The notes beneath the pieces were generated by a model, which was not told the origin of the DNA, searched no databases, and saw only the letters and a program-made list of their open reading frames with translations. 64,000 nt of DNA from Vulcanimicrobium winogradskyi (GTDB taxonomy: Bacteria; Vulcanimicrobiota; Vulcanimicrobiia; Vulcanimicrobiales; Vulcanimicrobiaceae): contig PLDA01000003.1 of the NCBI GenBank assembly GCA_003134965.1, forward strand, positions 62,001 through 126,000. Reading direction: 5' to 3'. Shown here in pieces: positions 16,801 through 24,596 of the stretch (the first letter of the stretch is position 1; each line of letters begins with the position of its first letter). Both the position numbers and the translations under genes were made by a program.

Positions 16801-18871
16801 GATGCGTGTACCCCAGGGGGGTCGTCATCGACGCGAGCTGACCGTACGGCTGGTAGCTCGGATAGGTGAATGCCGCGCGCCAATGCGGCACGTTGACGGC
16901 CGCGCTCGCGCACAGCGAGTCAGATCCGGCCGGGGCGCCGGCCCAGTCGGCACCGGCTTGGTGCGTCTCCGTTTGGTCGCAGTACGCCGTGACGTTGTTG
17001 AACGCATCGTAGTCGTAGAGCCGGGTGGGCCGGAACGTTCCGAGCGAGGTCGCCGTCTGGGGTTCTCCGACCGCGATCGTGTTGCCGTTGGCGTCGTAAG
17101 CGAAGTCGGTCTCATATCCGCGCGCATCGACCGTCGCCACGAGTTCGTTGTTCGCGTCCCAGCTCTCGTTCAAGAGCAGCCACGTGCCGGTACACTGCTG
17201 TCCCCCACTCGCACTGGCCGTGCACTCCTGCGTTTGCGTAGGCCGGCCGGTGCCGTCCACGACCCAGTTCGTCATGTGGCCGTCACTGTCGCGATACGTT
17301 GGCGTCGTGACGCCGGTCGTGTAATACTCGACCAAGTAGTTCGAAACGTTGGCGTACTGCGGCACGTAGCCGGGTTGGAGCGGCGTGTTCGTTCCATCCG
17401 GAATCGACGGGTTGACGACGGCGACGTGGTAGATGCCGTTGAGCGTCGATCCCACAGCGCTCGTCCCACTGAAGAGGAATTGTAGATAGGCACCATCGTA
17501 GCCGCAGCCACCCGCGCATCCCATCCAGCGCGGACTCGCGACCCACTGCATGACGGAATCACCTCCGACCCCCTGGTAGCCGTAGGCGACCACCGGCCGT
17601 GTGCCCGCGGCGTTGTTCGGCGGCCGCGCGACGTAGCCGAGGTTGCCGAGGCTGTCATAATAGTACGAGACGCTCGTGGCGTTGTCCGGAAAGGTGAGTT
17701 GCTGCAGCAGCCGGCGTCCGTTGACGTCGGCGAAGGAGAGCGTCGTCGACAATCCCGACTCCGTCTGCGCCGTGACCGTGCTGATCTTTCCGGTCGCGGA
17801 TGCGTCCCCGTTGTCCCAGGTATAGCTGAAGGTAACGTAGGTGTTGCGGTTGCGTCCGATGATTTGGTACAGGCGGCCAGCATAGCCACCGAGTGTGCCG
17901 AGCCACGGACACCAGAGCGTTGGATTGCCGCCGTAGAAGTAGTACGTCGTTCCGGACTTCTTGGTCCAAAGCCAGCCGCAGTTTCCGTCGAACACGAGCG
18001 TGGCATGCTGCCCCGGAGTGATCGGGGTCAACGCCGTGCCGGCCGGATTGCCCGGCGGTGAATAGTAGTCGTAGCGCGCGCCGTCGATGTCGTAAATCGA
18101 CTTCACAGTCGACGACATCGAGAGGAAGTGCGCGTCAAACGTGTTGGTCCAGCCGTTGCCGTACAGGCTCGTCCAGCTTCCGAACTGATGGGCAACGCTC
18201 GCGGCGCCCTGCGAGTTGTACGTGCGCCGGAAGGCCATGGCGATGCCCTTGTGCGGCACGGCCATGTCGTCGTCTTGGAGCAGCAGGTTGCCGGTGCCGA
18301 CATTGACCATCGCCCGTCCGCCGCCCGGGACGCTCTCTTCTTGATAGCGCCACCAGGGATTGATCCCCGTCCCCGACGCGGTCGGATCGGACGGAAGCGA
18401 CTGCGCATGCCGCGTTGCGGGCGGCGCTCCAGGACGGCTCCCGGCGGATCCTGGTGAGCCGATCCGCCGTCCGCCGGTCACCGTCGATGCGTTGATTGCA
18501 GCGTCTGCGCTCGATGCGTGCCGGCGCGCGGCGGCCGCCGCCCTGAGCACCCCGTCGATTTGGTTCGGCCGCAGCATCGGCGGACCGGGTACGTGCCTGC
18601 CGTTCAGCGGCCGAACGCCTTGCACGACTTTGGGTCGGATCGCACTGACGGGGGGCGCCGAGGGCCGCGACCGAGGCCGCGTTGGCTCCGGAACCTGCAC
18701 GCGTACCGGCGGGGACGCGGCCGCTACCGTCGTGTGCGGGAGCCGCAAGGCGTTGAGCGGCCGCACCATCGGCGACGCATTGCCTGTCGCAGCGAGTTCG
18801 GGACCGCCTTGGCCGAGTACGAACGAGACCGCGACGACCGACGCGAGGGCACGACGAAACAGACCCGACAT
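13853..18871 (-). CDS. Rhs/YD-repeat protein with C-terminal toxin-like tip
   Basis: 1672 residues. The N-terminus has a signal peptide (ALASVVAVSFVLGQG), then a Pro/Arg-rich segment to about 165, then a DUF6531-like entry (GTGNLLLQDDDMAVPHKG). The middle is made of YD/Rhs repeats (for example YDANGNTIAVGEP, YDATGNLGCYSKG, YGYDEHGRVLTETYG), which build a hollow shell around the tip. The core ends with FDPALGSWTTPD...YMWNRGNPVDYSDPSGY. The last 155 residues are unique: a MWAKGLAVASLL linker, a His-rich HSFAHAAERHF segment and a C-terminal GKTGDFITAFP motif reminiscent of BECR-type RNase toxins (tentative). No secretion-system genes are present nearby; the signal peptide suggests Sec export. 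Confidence 0.9.
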   Translation of the reverse strand: MSGLFRRALASVVAVSFVLGQGGPELAATGNASPMVRPLNALRLPHTTVAAASPPVRVQVPEPTRPRSRPSAPPVSAIRPKVVQGVRPLNGRHVPGPPMLRPNQIDGVLRAAAAARRHASSADAAINASTVTGGRRIGSPGSAGSRPGAPPATRHAQSLPSDPTASGTGINPWWRYQEESVPGGGRAMVNVGTGNLLLQDDDMAVPHKGIAMAFRRTYNSQGAASVAHQFGSWTSLYGNGWTNTFDAHFLSMSSTVKSIYDIDGARYDYYSPPGNPAGTALTPITPGQHATLVFDGNCGWLWTKKSGTTYYFYGGNPTLWCPWLGTLGGYAGRLYQIIGRNRNTYVTFSYTWDNGDASATGKISTVTAQTESGLSTTLSFADVNGRRLLQQLTFPDNATSVSYYYDSLGNLGYVARPPNNAAGTRPVVAYGYQGVGGDSVMQWVASPRWMGCAGGCGYDGAYLQFLFSGTSAVGSTLNGIYHVAVVNPSIPDGTNTPLQPGYVPQYANVSNYLVEYYTTGVTTPTYRDSDGHMTNWVVDGTGRPTQTQECTASASGGQQCTGTWLLLNESWDANNELVATVDARGYETDFAYDANGNTIAVGEPQTATSLGTFRPTRLYDYDAFNNVTAYCDQTETHQAGADWAGAPAGSDSLCASAAVNVPHWRAAFTYPSYQPYGQLASMTTPLGYTHRLTYSPSQQAGTDFGLPTSVSGDPIVGQFDGTSITPTHTFWYDATGNLGCYSKGNGTWSLRYDSLSRLIAVADPDDTSLNAGSICGKSTGTAGWNTQTAYSYFPDGSKQTAQSPSERAFGVSTSFTYDLDGNVATETQHHGCVPNQACNPGTTQKWYDGADRLVEVALPMDPRSYSSPQVVVDSSKWVTRYWYDLSAGNTVTVTGSSPFRAYGNLYKTQLGYGSSWLDKGGSQFDGLDREVAKYSWDIPNPNSGPWPINNTLETTQLQYDAGSPAALGLLTTKTNPLGESVTYGYDEHGRVLTETYGGDSGRTANETYQFDPNGRAVAIASSQFGAQQNTFDSDGRLTRVTEPGGGGVTDPAQIGYSYYADGKRSAVSVTSPTFNQVNAIAYSYRADGLVQTLTNNAFAAGTWQKTYTDAGRPIAATGADAQHLSYDNSGQLQNFTLGTATMNYTHDPEGSPLTEVIPVPIPAETETLNYTYNVRGELVDSIYTPNSGLVFPHYRSDTGGGCATRASIPLDGSYVPGTTPPDPLVDSRTCATVSNGMMGSVDYNTSLFPSGSTGAFTFDTAGRLSTKVQTISIFTAPDPTGTGNKQGGGVPGSDITTQTTTNTLYDAENHTVSRWGTQVRTKTNPDTGSSTTTTTTRIPGAMTLGWGPNGHPALAWGGTAASVTLHWDGDIVLFVTDASGNVVDFKVGLDGEVTPRDTQWNGLTAYARDAAGVVIGGTTINGTSGLVPMDPSDGSMVPGTGPTPGYVNSASAVAKYTRADGFQIGDIEINGVRAFDPALGSWTTPDAFEGDIHDPSSQQKYMWNRGNPVDYSDPSGYSPAGDAFMAVANFVVLDDVNTLRSKDAPMWAKGLAVASLLSNFSGPGKGVSLGAKAALKVTEHSFAHAAERHFVENGAKASGKFAPGTTVSDLQHLVETAKASPGASFSTSKGNVIMEYNFGSQIGTSNGTSSSTLRAVWDGKTGDFITAFPIKN
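14321..15696 (-). repeat. Rhs core direct repeat, copy within the intact gene
   Basis: The counterpart of 11576-12945. It encodes the last roughly 460 residues of the Rhs core up to DPSGY. Comparison of the two copies locates the single-base differences that put the orphan copy out of frame. Confidence 0.9.
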
Positions 18872-18995
18872 CGACCAGGCTCCCCGCGCGCGTTTCCCCC
18901 AGGCGCGTCATTGCGTCTGCGCGTCGCGCGCGACACTCCTATCGTGCCGAAATCACGCCGATGTGTCCATGCTGCAATTGTACTGCCGCGCTGCT

Positions 18996-19130
18996 AGTAC
19001 ATCCGTACCATTCGCCGGCGCCGACGACGCCCGCTATACCGCGTCGCTGACGCTTTCGCTCGTCGCGAGCCGCAGCGACGGTACGTCGGCCACTGTACCG
19101 ATCCCGGTCAACGTCAACGCCGTCCCGTAG
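18996..19130 (+). pseudogene. Possible C-terminal gene fragment
   Basis: The 267 nt between the Rhs start and the BNR gene end hold no complete gene. The plus strand reads STSVPFAGADDARYTASLTL and continues to PIPVNVNAV before a TAG at 19128-19130, a beta-rich pattern like the end of an Ig-like or spore-coat-U-like domain. No start codon or upstream part belonging to it is visible. Possibly a relic of a gene replaced by the Rhs locus. Confidence 0.3.
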
Positions 19131-19138
19131 GACCCTCG

Positions 19139-22126
19139 TCACTTCACTGCAGCGGCTTGCGCGAGAAGGGCGCGCAACGCGGCCGCACGTTCCCGGAATG
19201 TCTTGCGTTGCACCGCGGTCGGGGCGCCGTCGCCGGTTTCGACCGCGCCGAGCAGCCGGGCCAGTTGTCCGTTGCTGCGGTCGAGGTTGCGGGCGAGCGC
19301 GGGATCGTGCGCGCGCACTCGCTGCGCCGCACCGTACGCCGTGTCGGCTTGCGCCGCGATCGCGGTCGCGAGCTCGAACTGCGCTTCCAGGTCGCGCGCG
19401 GGGATGTTGGCGCGCGGATCCTGCCGCACGATTAGCGTGCGGCTCGTGTGCGCACCGCCGGCTTCGAGCGTCACGGTGTAGCGCCCCGGCGGCACCGTCG
19501 GTCCCTCGGGCTCGAGCGGCGTGTCGTGCGGTATCGCAGCGATCGTCGGCCCCGTCGCGGCCGTTCGCGGTCGCGCGGCGTTCAGATCCCAGATGAAACG
19601 GTGCGCTCCGGCCGTCACCGCCGGATGGAGCGCCGGCGCGATCCACCAGGCGGGAACCTCGAGCGCGCCGGGATCGAAGGGCGGCTCCACGTCATCGCTC
19701 GCGATGCGCCGTACGGTGCGGCCGCGCGCGTCGGCGATCGTGAGAGTGACGCGCGCGGCGTCGCGCGGAAGAATGTAGTCGAGGATCGCGCCGCTCGGCG
19801 GGTTGGCCGCGAACGGCTCGTCGGCCGGGAGCGGGGTGTCGGTGTTGGTGTCGCGCGCGACGCGCCAGGCAGGTGCCGGCTCGAACAGCGCGGCGGCGCC
19901 CGCGCCGAGCGTCTCGGGCCGGCGCAGCGGCGTGACGTCGTCGAGGATCCAGAACCCGCGGCCGTGCGTTCCGATCACCAGGTCGTCGCCGTGTACGACG
20001 AGATCGCGCACCGATGTTGCCGGCAGGTTCAGCCGCAGCGACGCCCACGTACCGCCGTCGTCGAACGAGACCCAGACGCCGTGTTCGGTGCCGGCGTAGA
20101 GCAAACCGCGGCGCGCCGGATCGGCGCGCACGACGTTGGTCGGCGCCGCTTCGATCCCGCGGTCGATCTCGGTCCACGTCTTGCCGCCATCGTGCGTGCG
20201 GAACAGCTGCGGGCGTTGCTCGTCGAGCCGGAAGCGGTTGACCGCGACGTACGCGCTCGACGCATCGAACGGCGAGGCGTCGATGCTGCTGATCTTCGCC
20301 CACGCGCCGAGGCCGGGTGGCGTGACGTTGCTCCAATGCTTGCCGCCGTCGGCGGTGCGCCACACGAGCCCGTCGTCGGTCCCGGCCCAGATCACACGCG
20401 TGTCGCGCGGCGAGAGCCCGAGCGCGTAGATGACGCCGCGGTGCGGCCGTTTCGCGGCGTCGGTCTCGGCGAAGACGCCCAGGTTCGGCGGCGTCGCGGG
20501 GTTCGGCCGGGTCAGATCGGGACTCACGATCGTCCAGTGCGCGCCGTAGTCGCGCGATGCAAAGAGCACGTGCGAACCAAGATAAAGCGTGTGCTTGTCG
20601 GCGGGTGAGAACGCGAGCGGCGCGGTCCGTTTGAAGCGGTAGTCGGGGTTGCCGCGCCACGACACGACCGGGCCGACCTCGCGCACCTGGCCCGTGCGCT
20701 CGTCGTAGCGCGACACTTTTCCGCCGTAGACGATCCCCGGATGCAGCGGATCGGGCGCAGCGTAGCCGTACTCTTCGACGCCGGCCGGATGCCAGTCGCG
20801 GAACGTGATCGCGCCGTCGTTCCCGCGCGAAAGCACGCCCGCGCTCCCGCTCTCCTGCTGCCCGCCGTAGACGCGGTACGGAAAGCGGTCGTCGGTGATC
20901 ACGTGGTAGAACTGCGCCGTCGGCTGGTTGTACCACGAGCTCCAGGTCGCGCCGCCGTTGAGCGTGACGATCGCGCCTTGATCGCTGCCGAGCAGGATCG
21001 TGCGCGGGTCGTCCGGCGAGATCCAGATGCTCTGGTAGTCGTCGCCGCCCGGCGCGCCGCGCAGCGCCGTGAACGTCTTGCCGGCGTCCGCGGAGACGTA
21101 CGTCGACGTGTTCGTGACGTACACGGTGTCGCGATTGCGCGGATCGACGCCGACCGTCGCGAGGTCCGAGCCGCGCTCGGCGACGCGCGCGGTGTCGTTG
21201 ACGAGCGACCACGTCGAACCGGCGTCGTCGGAGCGATAGATCCCGCCGGCCTTGGGCGCATCAGCGAACACGTAGACGCGCTTCGCATCGCTGGGCGCGA
21301 CCGCGACGGCGACGCGCCCGAGCCCGCGCGCCTGCGTCGGCAACCCGCCCTCGAGCCGCTTCCAGCTCGTTCCACTGTCGGTCGACTTGTAGAGCCCGCT
21401 CCCCGACGCTGCGCGCTCGAACGAGCCGCCGTCGATCGTCTCCCACGGCGACTGGCGCGCCGACCACAGCGACGCGTAGAGCGTGCGCGCATCCGAAGGA
21501 TCGATGGCGAGATCGAACGCGCCGGCGTTCTCGTCGGTGAAGAGGACGCGCTCGAACGTCGCGCCGCCGTCGGTCGAGCGGTAGACGCCGCGCTCCGCGT
21601 TCGGTCCGTACGGATGGCCGAGCACGGCGACGTAGAGCCGGTTCGGATCGCGCGGATCGACGGCGATCTTGCCGATCTGCTGCCCGTCGCGCAGGCCGAG
21701 ATGGGTCCAGTGCGCGCCGCCGTCGGTCGATTTGTAGATGCCGTCCCCGACCGAGAGGTCCGGGCGCTGGCGGCTCTCGCCGCTGCCGGCGTAGACCGTG
21801 TCGGGCGCCGACGGTGCGACGGCGAGCGTGCCGATCGATGCGGTCGGCTGGTCGTCGAAGACCGGCGTCCACGTGCGGCCCGCGTCGGTCGACTTGAAGA
21901 TCCCGCCGTTGACGGCGGCGATGTAGAACTCGTGCGGTCGTCCGGGAACGCCGGTGACGGCTACGGTCCGGCCGCCGCGGAACGGCCCGATCGCGCGCCA
22001 GTGCAGCACGCTGCGCAGCGCGCTCGGGACGTCGGACGGCGGTGCGGCGGTCGCCGCCGGCACCCCCGCCGGGAACCCCGCGACGAGCAGGAGCGCAAGG
22101 GAGACGGCGGTGCTGCGCGACGACAT
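19139..22126 (-). CDS. Secreted BNR/Asp-box (sortilin-like) beta-propeller protein
   Basis: 995 residues with a signal peptide (STAVSLALLLVAGFPAGVPAATA). More than ten Asp-box motifs of the form S/T-x-D-x-G-x-x-W/F are visible (KSTDAGRTW, KSTDGGAHW, RSTDGGATF, KSTDSGTSW, RSDDAGSTW, TADGGKHW, THDGGKTW, FDDGGTW), the mark of VPS10/sortilin and BNR propellers. After about residue 700 a FlgD-like Ig region (ARVTLTIADARGRTVRRI, PPGRYTVTLEAGG) and a C-terminal helix follow. Proteins of this build are common secreted proteins in soil bacteria; a hydrolase role is sometimes annotated but no catalytic set is evident. It starts after a terminator-like hairpin of the upstream operon. Confidence 0.88.
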   Translation of the reverse strand: MSSRSTAVSLALLLVAGFPAGVPAATAAPPSDVPSALRSVLHWRAIGPFRGGRTVAVTGVPGRPHEFYIAAVNGGIFKSTDAGRTWTPVFDDQPTASIGTLAVAPSAPDTVYAGSGESRQRPDLSVGDGIYKSTDGGAHWTHLGLRDGQQIGKIAVDPRDPNRLYVAVLGHPYGPNAERGVYRSTDGGATFERVLFTDENAGAFDLAIDPSDARTLYASLWSARQSPWETIDGGSFERAASGSGLYKSTDSGTSWKRLEGGLPTQARGLGRVAVAVAPSDAKRVYVFADAPKAGGIYRSDDAGSTWSLVNDTARVAERGSDLATVGVDPRNRDTVYVTNTSTYVSADAGKTFTALRGAPGGDDYQSIWISPDDPRTILLGSDQGAIVTLNGGATWSSWYNQPTAQFYHVITDDRFPYRVYGGQQESGSAGVLSRGNDGAITFRDWHPAGVEEYGYAAPDPLHPGIVYGGKVSRYDERTGQVREVGPVVSWRGNPDYRFKRTAPLAFSPADKHTLYLGSHVLFASRDYGAHWTIVSPDLTRPNPATPPNLGVFAETDAAKRPHRGVIYALGLSPRDTRVIWAGTDDGLVWRTADGGKHWSNVTPPGLGAWAKISSIDASPFDASSAYVAVNRFRLDEQRPQLFRTHDGGKTWTEIDRGIEAAPTNVVRADPARRGLLYAGTEHGVWVSFDDGGTWASLRLNLPATSVRDLVVHGDDLVIGTHGRGFWILDDVTPLRRPETLGAGAAALFEPAPAWRVARDTNTDTPLPADEPFAANPPSGAILDYILPRDAARVTLTIADARGRTVRRIASDDVEPPFDPGALEVPAWWIAPALHPAVTAGAHRFIWDLNAARPRTAATGPTIAAIPHDTPLEPEGPTVPPGRYTVTLEAGGAHTSRTLIVRQDPRANIPARDLEAQFELATAIAAQADTAYGAAQRVRAHDPALARNLDRSNGQLARLLGAVETGDGAPTAVQRKTFRERAAALRALLAQAAAVK

Positions 22127-22191
22127 CACGGCGCCGGTTCCGCTCTTCGCGGCGAGCGCCTTCCGCAAAATGGATTGCCCGCCGGAGGTTG

Positions 22192-22217
22192 AAAAGGCGA
22201 CCTGTGCTACAGGTCGC
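22192..22217 (-). terminator. Intrinsic terminator after the alpha/beta hydrolase gene
   Basis: On the minus strand GCGACCTGT-AGC-ACAGGTCGC forms a perfect 9-bp stem with a 3-nt loop, followed at once by CTTTTC. It lies 35 nt past the hydrolase stop and before the BNR gene start, so it would end the 26318-22252 transcript. Confidence 0.7.
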
Positions 22218-22251
22218 GAGCGGACGAACGCCGGCGGCGAGCCCGTAGCGC

Positions 22252-23187
22252 TCAGCGCGTCTGGGCCAGGAACGCGTCGACGATCGCGAAGACCTTTTCC
22301 GGTTGGTCGAGCATCGCGAAGTGGCGCGCCGGCGAGACCGAGACGACCTGCACGTTCGGCGCACCGCTCAAGAGCGTGCGATAGTATCCGACTTTCTGCT
22401 CTTCGTTGAACGACAGCGGGGCGCCGGCCAGGTCGGGCGCGTTGAACGGCACGATCTCGAGCAGCGGGACGGTGACCTTGGCGAGCTCCGGACGCAGGTC
22501 GGCGATCACCTCTTCGCGCAGCCACTGCGCGGTCGTCGGCGGATCGCTGTTCGCCGCGAGCGCCGCAGCGGCAGCGGCCTGTTCGGAATCGAGCACGCCG
22601 CCGGACGAATTCATGTACGCCTTGTCGTAGTCGAGGAGCTGCTGGTGCGTCAAGGCCGCGACCTGCGTCGAGGCTTGCTGCCCCGCGGCGGCGCGCTGCT
22701 CCGCCGTGGCACGTTCCATCCCCGGAAGGATCGGCAGCCCGTCGATCGCGACGATGCCGCGAAGCCGCTCGGGATGCTGTTCGCCGAGCAGCAGCGAGAG
22801 CGTTCCGCCGAGGCTGTGCCCGATCAGCACCGGCCGCACGATCTTCTGCGCGTCGAGCATCGACCAGAAGTCGTGCTCGAAGCCGTCGAACAGCGGCGGT
22901 GCCGCGCCGCCGCGGCCGTCGAAGCCCGGTAGCGAGACCGCATAGACGGTGTAGCGCGGCGAAAACCGGCGGATGAGATCGGCAAATTCCCACGGTCCGG
23001 CGGTCAGCCCCGGGAGCAACACGATCGCGCCGCCGTGGCCGAACCGCGCGACGTGAAGTGAACCAGCGTCGAACTGCGCGTCGGCGGCCGGCAGGCTCGG
23101 CAGCGGCGCGGCCGATGTTGCGAGCGGAAGCATGAAGATCAATGCGAGCGATGCGGCGGCCGCGCGAACGAACTGGGACCCCATCAT
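22252..23187 (-). CDS. Secreted alpha/beta hydrolase
   Basis: 311 residues with a signal peptide (AAAASLALIFMLPLATSAAP). The fold is clear: oxyanion segment VLLPGLTAGPW, nucleophile Ser125 in LIGHSLGGTLS, and the likely catalytic His in PARHFAMLDQPEKV near the end. The substrate is unknown. The start overlaps the DUF2721 stop (ATGA). Confidence 0.88.
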   Translation of the reverse strand: MMGSQFVRAAAASLALIFMLPLATSAAPLPSLPAADAQFDAGSLHVARFGHGGAIVLLPGLTAGPWEFADLIRRFSPRYTVYAVSLPGFDGRGGAAPPLFDGFEHDFWSMLDAQKIVRPVLIGHSLGGTLSLLLGEQHPERLRGIVAIDGLPILPGMERATAEQRAAAGQQASTQVAALTHQQLLDYDKAYMNSSGGVLDSEQAAAAAALAANSDPPTTAQWLREEVIADLRPELAKVTVPLLEIVPFNAPDLAGAPLSFNEEQKVGYYRTLLSGAPNVQVVSVSPARHFAMLDQPEKVFAIVDAFLAQTR

Positions 23188-23648
23188 GGAATGCTACCGT
23201 GCAAGAACGTGCGCGCCTCTTCGCGCAGGCCGCGGTAGGCATCCCACGTCTCGGCAACGAGGAAGCCGGCGCCGGTCGCGATCGCGATCGTCCCGATCGT
23301 CGCGACGAGCAGCCCGATCAGCGTGATGATCGGCGCGATCTCGCCGCGAGCGATCGCGGCGATCCCGCCGCCGAGCAGTTCGGAGAACGTTCCGATCGCA
23401 AACGACGCGATCGCGACGTAGAACGCCGTCAGCGCGCGGTTCAATGCCAACGCGCGGCGCGTCACGCGGAGCAGCGCGCGCTCGCTCTCCGGCGAGTCCG
23501 GCTCGTGCTCGAGGTGTCGCGCCCGGTCGACGGCACGCGCGAAGCGGTTCGAGGTCGAGAGCACGAGCACGCTCGAGGCGTTGGTCAGCAGCGCCGGTGC
23601 GGCGATGAACGTCAGCAGCTGAAAGGCGTTTTGCGTGTCGAGGGCCAT
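23184..23648 (-). CDS. DUF2721 family membrane protein
   Basis: 154 residues. Three hydrophobic segments, with the family pattern of an N-terminal helix (LLTFIAAPALLTNASSVLVLSTSNRF), a charged middle (ARAVDRARHL...RRALALNRALTAFY) and two C-terminal helices ending in LVAETWDAYRGLREE. DUF2721 proteins are small bacterial inner-membrane proteins of unknown role. Coupled to the hydrolase gene by a 4-nt overlap. Confidence 0.85.
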   Translation of the reverse strand: MALDTQNAFQLLTFIAAPALLTNASSVLVLSTSNRFARAVDRARHLEHEPDSPESERALLRVTRRALALNRALTAFYVAIASFAIGTFSELLGGGIAAIARGEIAPIITLIGLLVATIGTIAIATGAGFLVAETWDAYRGLREEARTFLHGSIP

Positions 23649-23660
23649 CGTCGCTCCGTT

Positions 23661-23879
23661 CTACCCGGTCCGCGAATACCGGACCAGGTCGCGTGCGAGA
23701 ACGACCGTCGCGGCGGCGGTCACGCGCGGATGCGGCACGGCAGCGTGTGCCGGATGCGGCGTGCGATCGCCGCGAGCGATCAGCACCGCGGCTGCGACCA
23801 GGACCGCTGCCGCGACCGCCAACGCGACGAGCGCGCGCGGTGAAGGCCGTACTCGGCGGCGCGAACGACGTCGTTTCAC
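23661..23879 (-). CDS. Small single-span membrane protein
   Basis: 72 residues, GTG start. An Arg-rich cytosolic N-terminus (RRRSRRRVRPSPR), one membrane helix (ALVALAVAAAVLVAAAVLIA) and a short Pro/His periplasmic part. Not a recognised family. It sits 12 nt before the DUF2721 gene and 15 nt after the preceding gene, which supports it as a real member of the operon. Confidence 0.55.
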   Translation of the reverse strand: MKRRRSRRRVRPSPRALVALAVAAAVLVAAAVLIARGDRTPHPAHAAVPHPRVTAAATVVLARDLVRYSRTG

Positions 23880-23894
23880 CGGCTAGCGTCGGTC

Positions 23895-24560
23895 CTAGCC
23901 CTTCCCGTCGCATTCGTCGCCGGAACCGCGGCTTCCGATGAACTGCATGTGCGGCGGGTTTGCCGACCCGGGCACGCCGGGGATGTACTTGGCCCGCACG
24001 CCGTTCAGGCCCCCGCCGTGAAACGTGAGCAGCCCGGAGCTGACGGAGTACGTTCCCGCGTGCCCGCCCGCGTCGGCGTATCGGCCGCCGCCCGCGAGCG
24101 AAAAGTTCTCCATCATCGCGGCTTGCAGATGCCCGCCGGTGTAGGTCCAGCACTCGTAGCGTCCCATCACCATCGGGCCGCCGCTGTACGGTGCCGGCTT
24201 TTTCGGCGGCGCGGCCGCGAGCATGGAAGGCGTGGTAGGGGCTTTGACGACTTTGCCGTTGATCGTGCACGGTTTGCGCGTCCCGCCGTAGGTACCGTTG
24301 ATCGACTCGGCGAGCGGTCCGCGGGCGATCTTCGAGGTGAAACCTCTCCCGCCGTTTCCGTTGGGATAGAACAGCGTGCAGATGTTGCCGTTGCAATTGA
24401 GAACTTTGAACTGGTTTCCGCCGGGTCCGCAGTCGTACAGCGCGTTGTACACGATGCTGCCCCCCGCGGAGGCTTGGGTCGCCGTAAACGCGCCGAAGAC
24501 GAGCGACGTCACGATGACGACGAAGCTCAGGCGGCGGTGATGGAGGTTGGGCATGTGCAT
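23895..24560 (-). CDS. Secreted protein of unknown function
   Basis: 221 residues with a signal peptide (SFVVIVTSLVFGAFTATQASA). The mature part has paired cysteines (YDCGPGG, VLNCNGNICTLFYPN, KPCTING, RYECWTYTGG), a Pro/Lys linker in the middle, and a Gly-rich beta-type second half (GKYECW-like motif then AGTYSVSSGLLTFHGG). No known domain recognised. Second gene after the dehydratase on the same strand, 36 nt downstream. Confidence 0.7.
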   Translation of the reverse strand: MHMPNLHHRRLSFVVIVTSLVFGAFTATQASAGGSIVYNALYDCGPGGNQFKVLNCNGNICTLFYPNGNGGRGFTSKIARGPLAESINGTYGGTRKPCTINGKVVKAPTTPSMLAAAPPKKPAPYSGGPMVMGRYECWTYTGGHLQAAMMENFSLAGGGRYADAGGHAGTYSVSSGLLTFHGGGLNGVRAKYIPGVPGSANPPHMQFIGSRGSGDECDGKG

Positions 24561-24596
24561 ACCAAATCGTTTGACGCCGATGGAAGGTCGCCCCCT

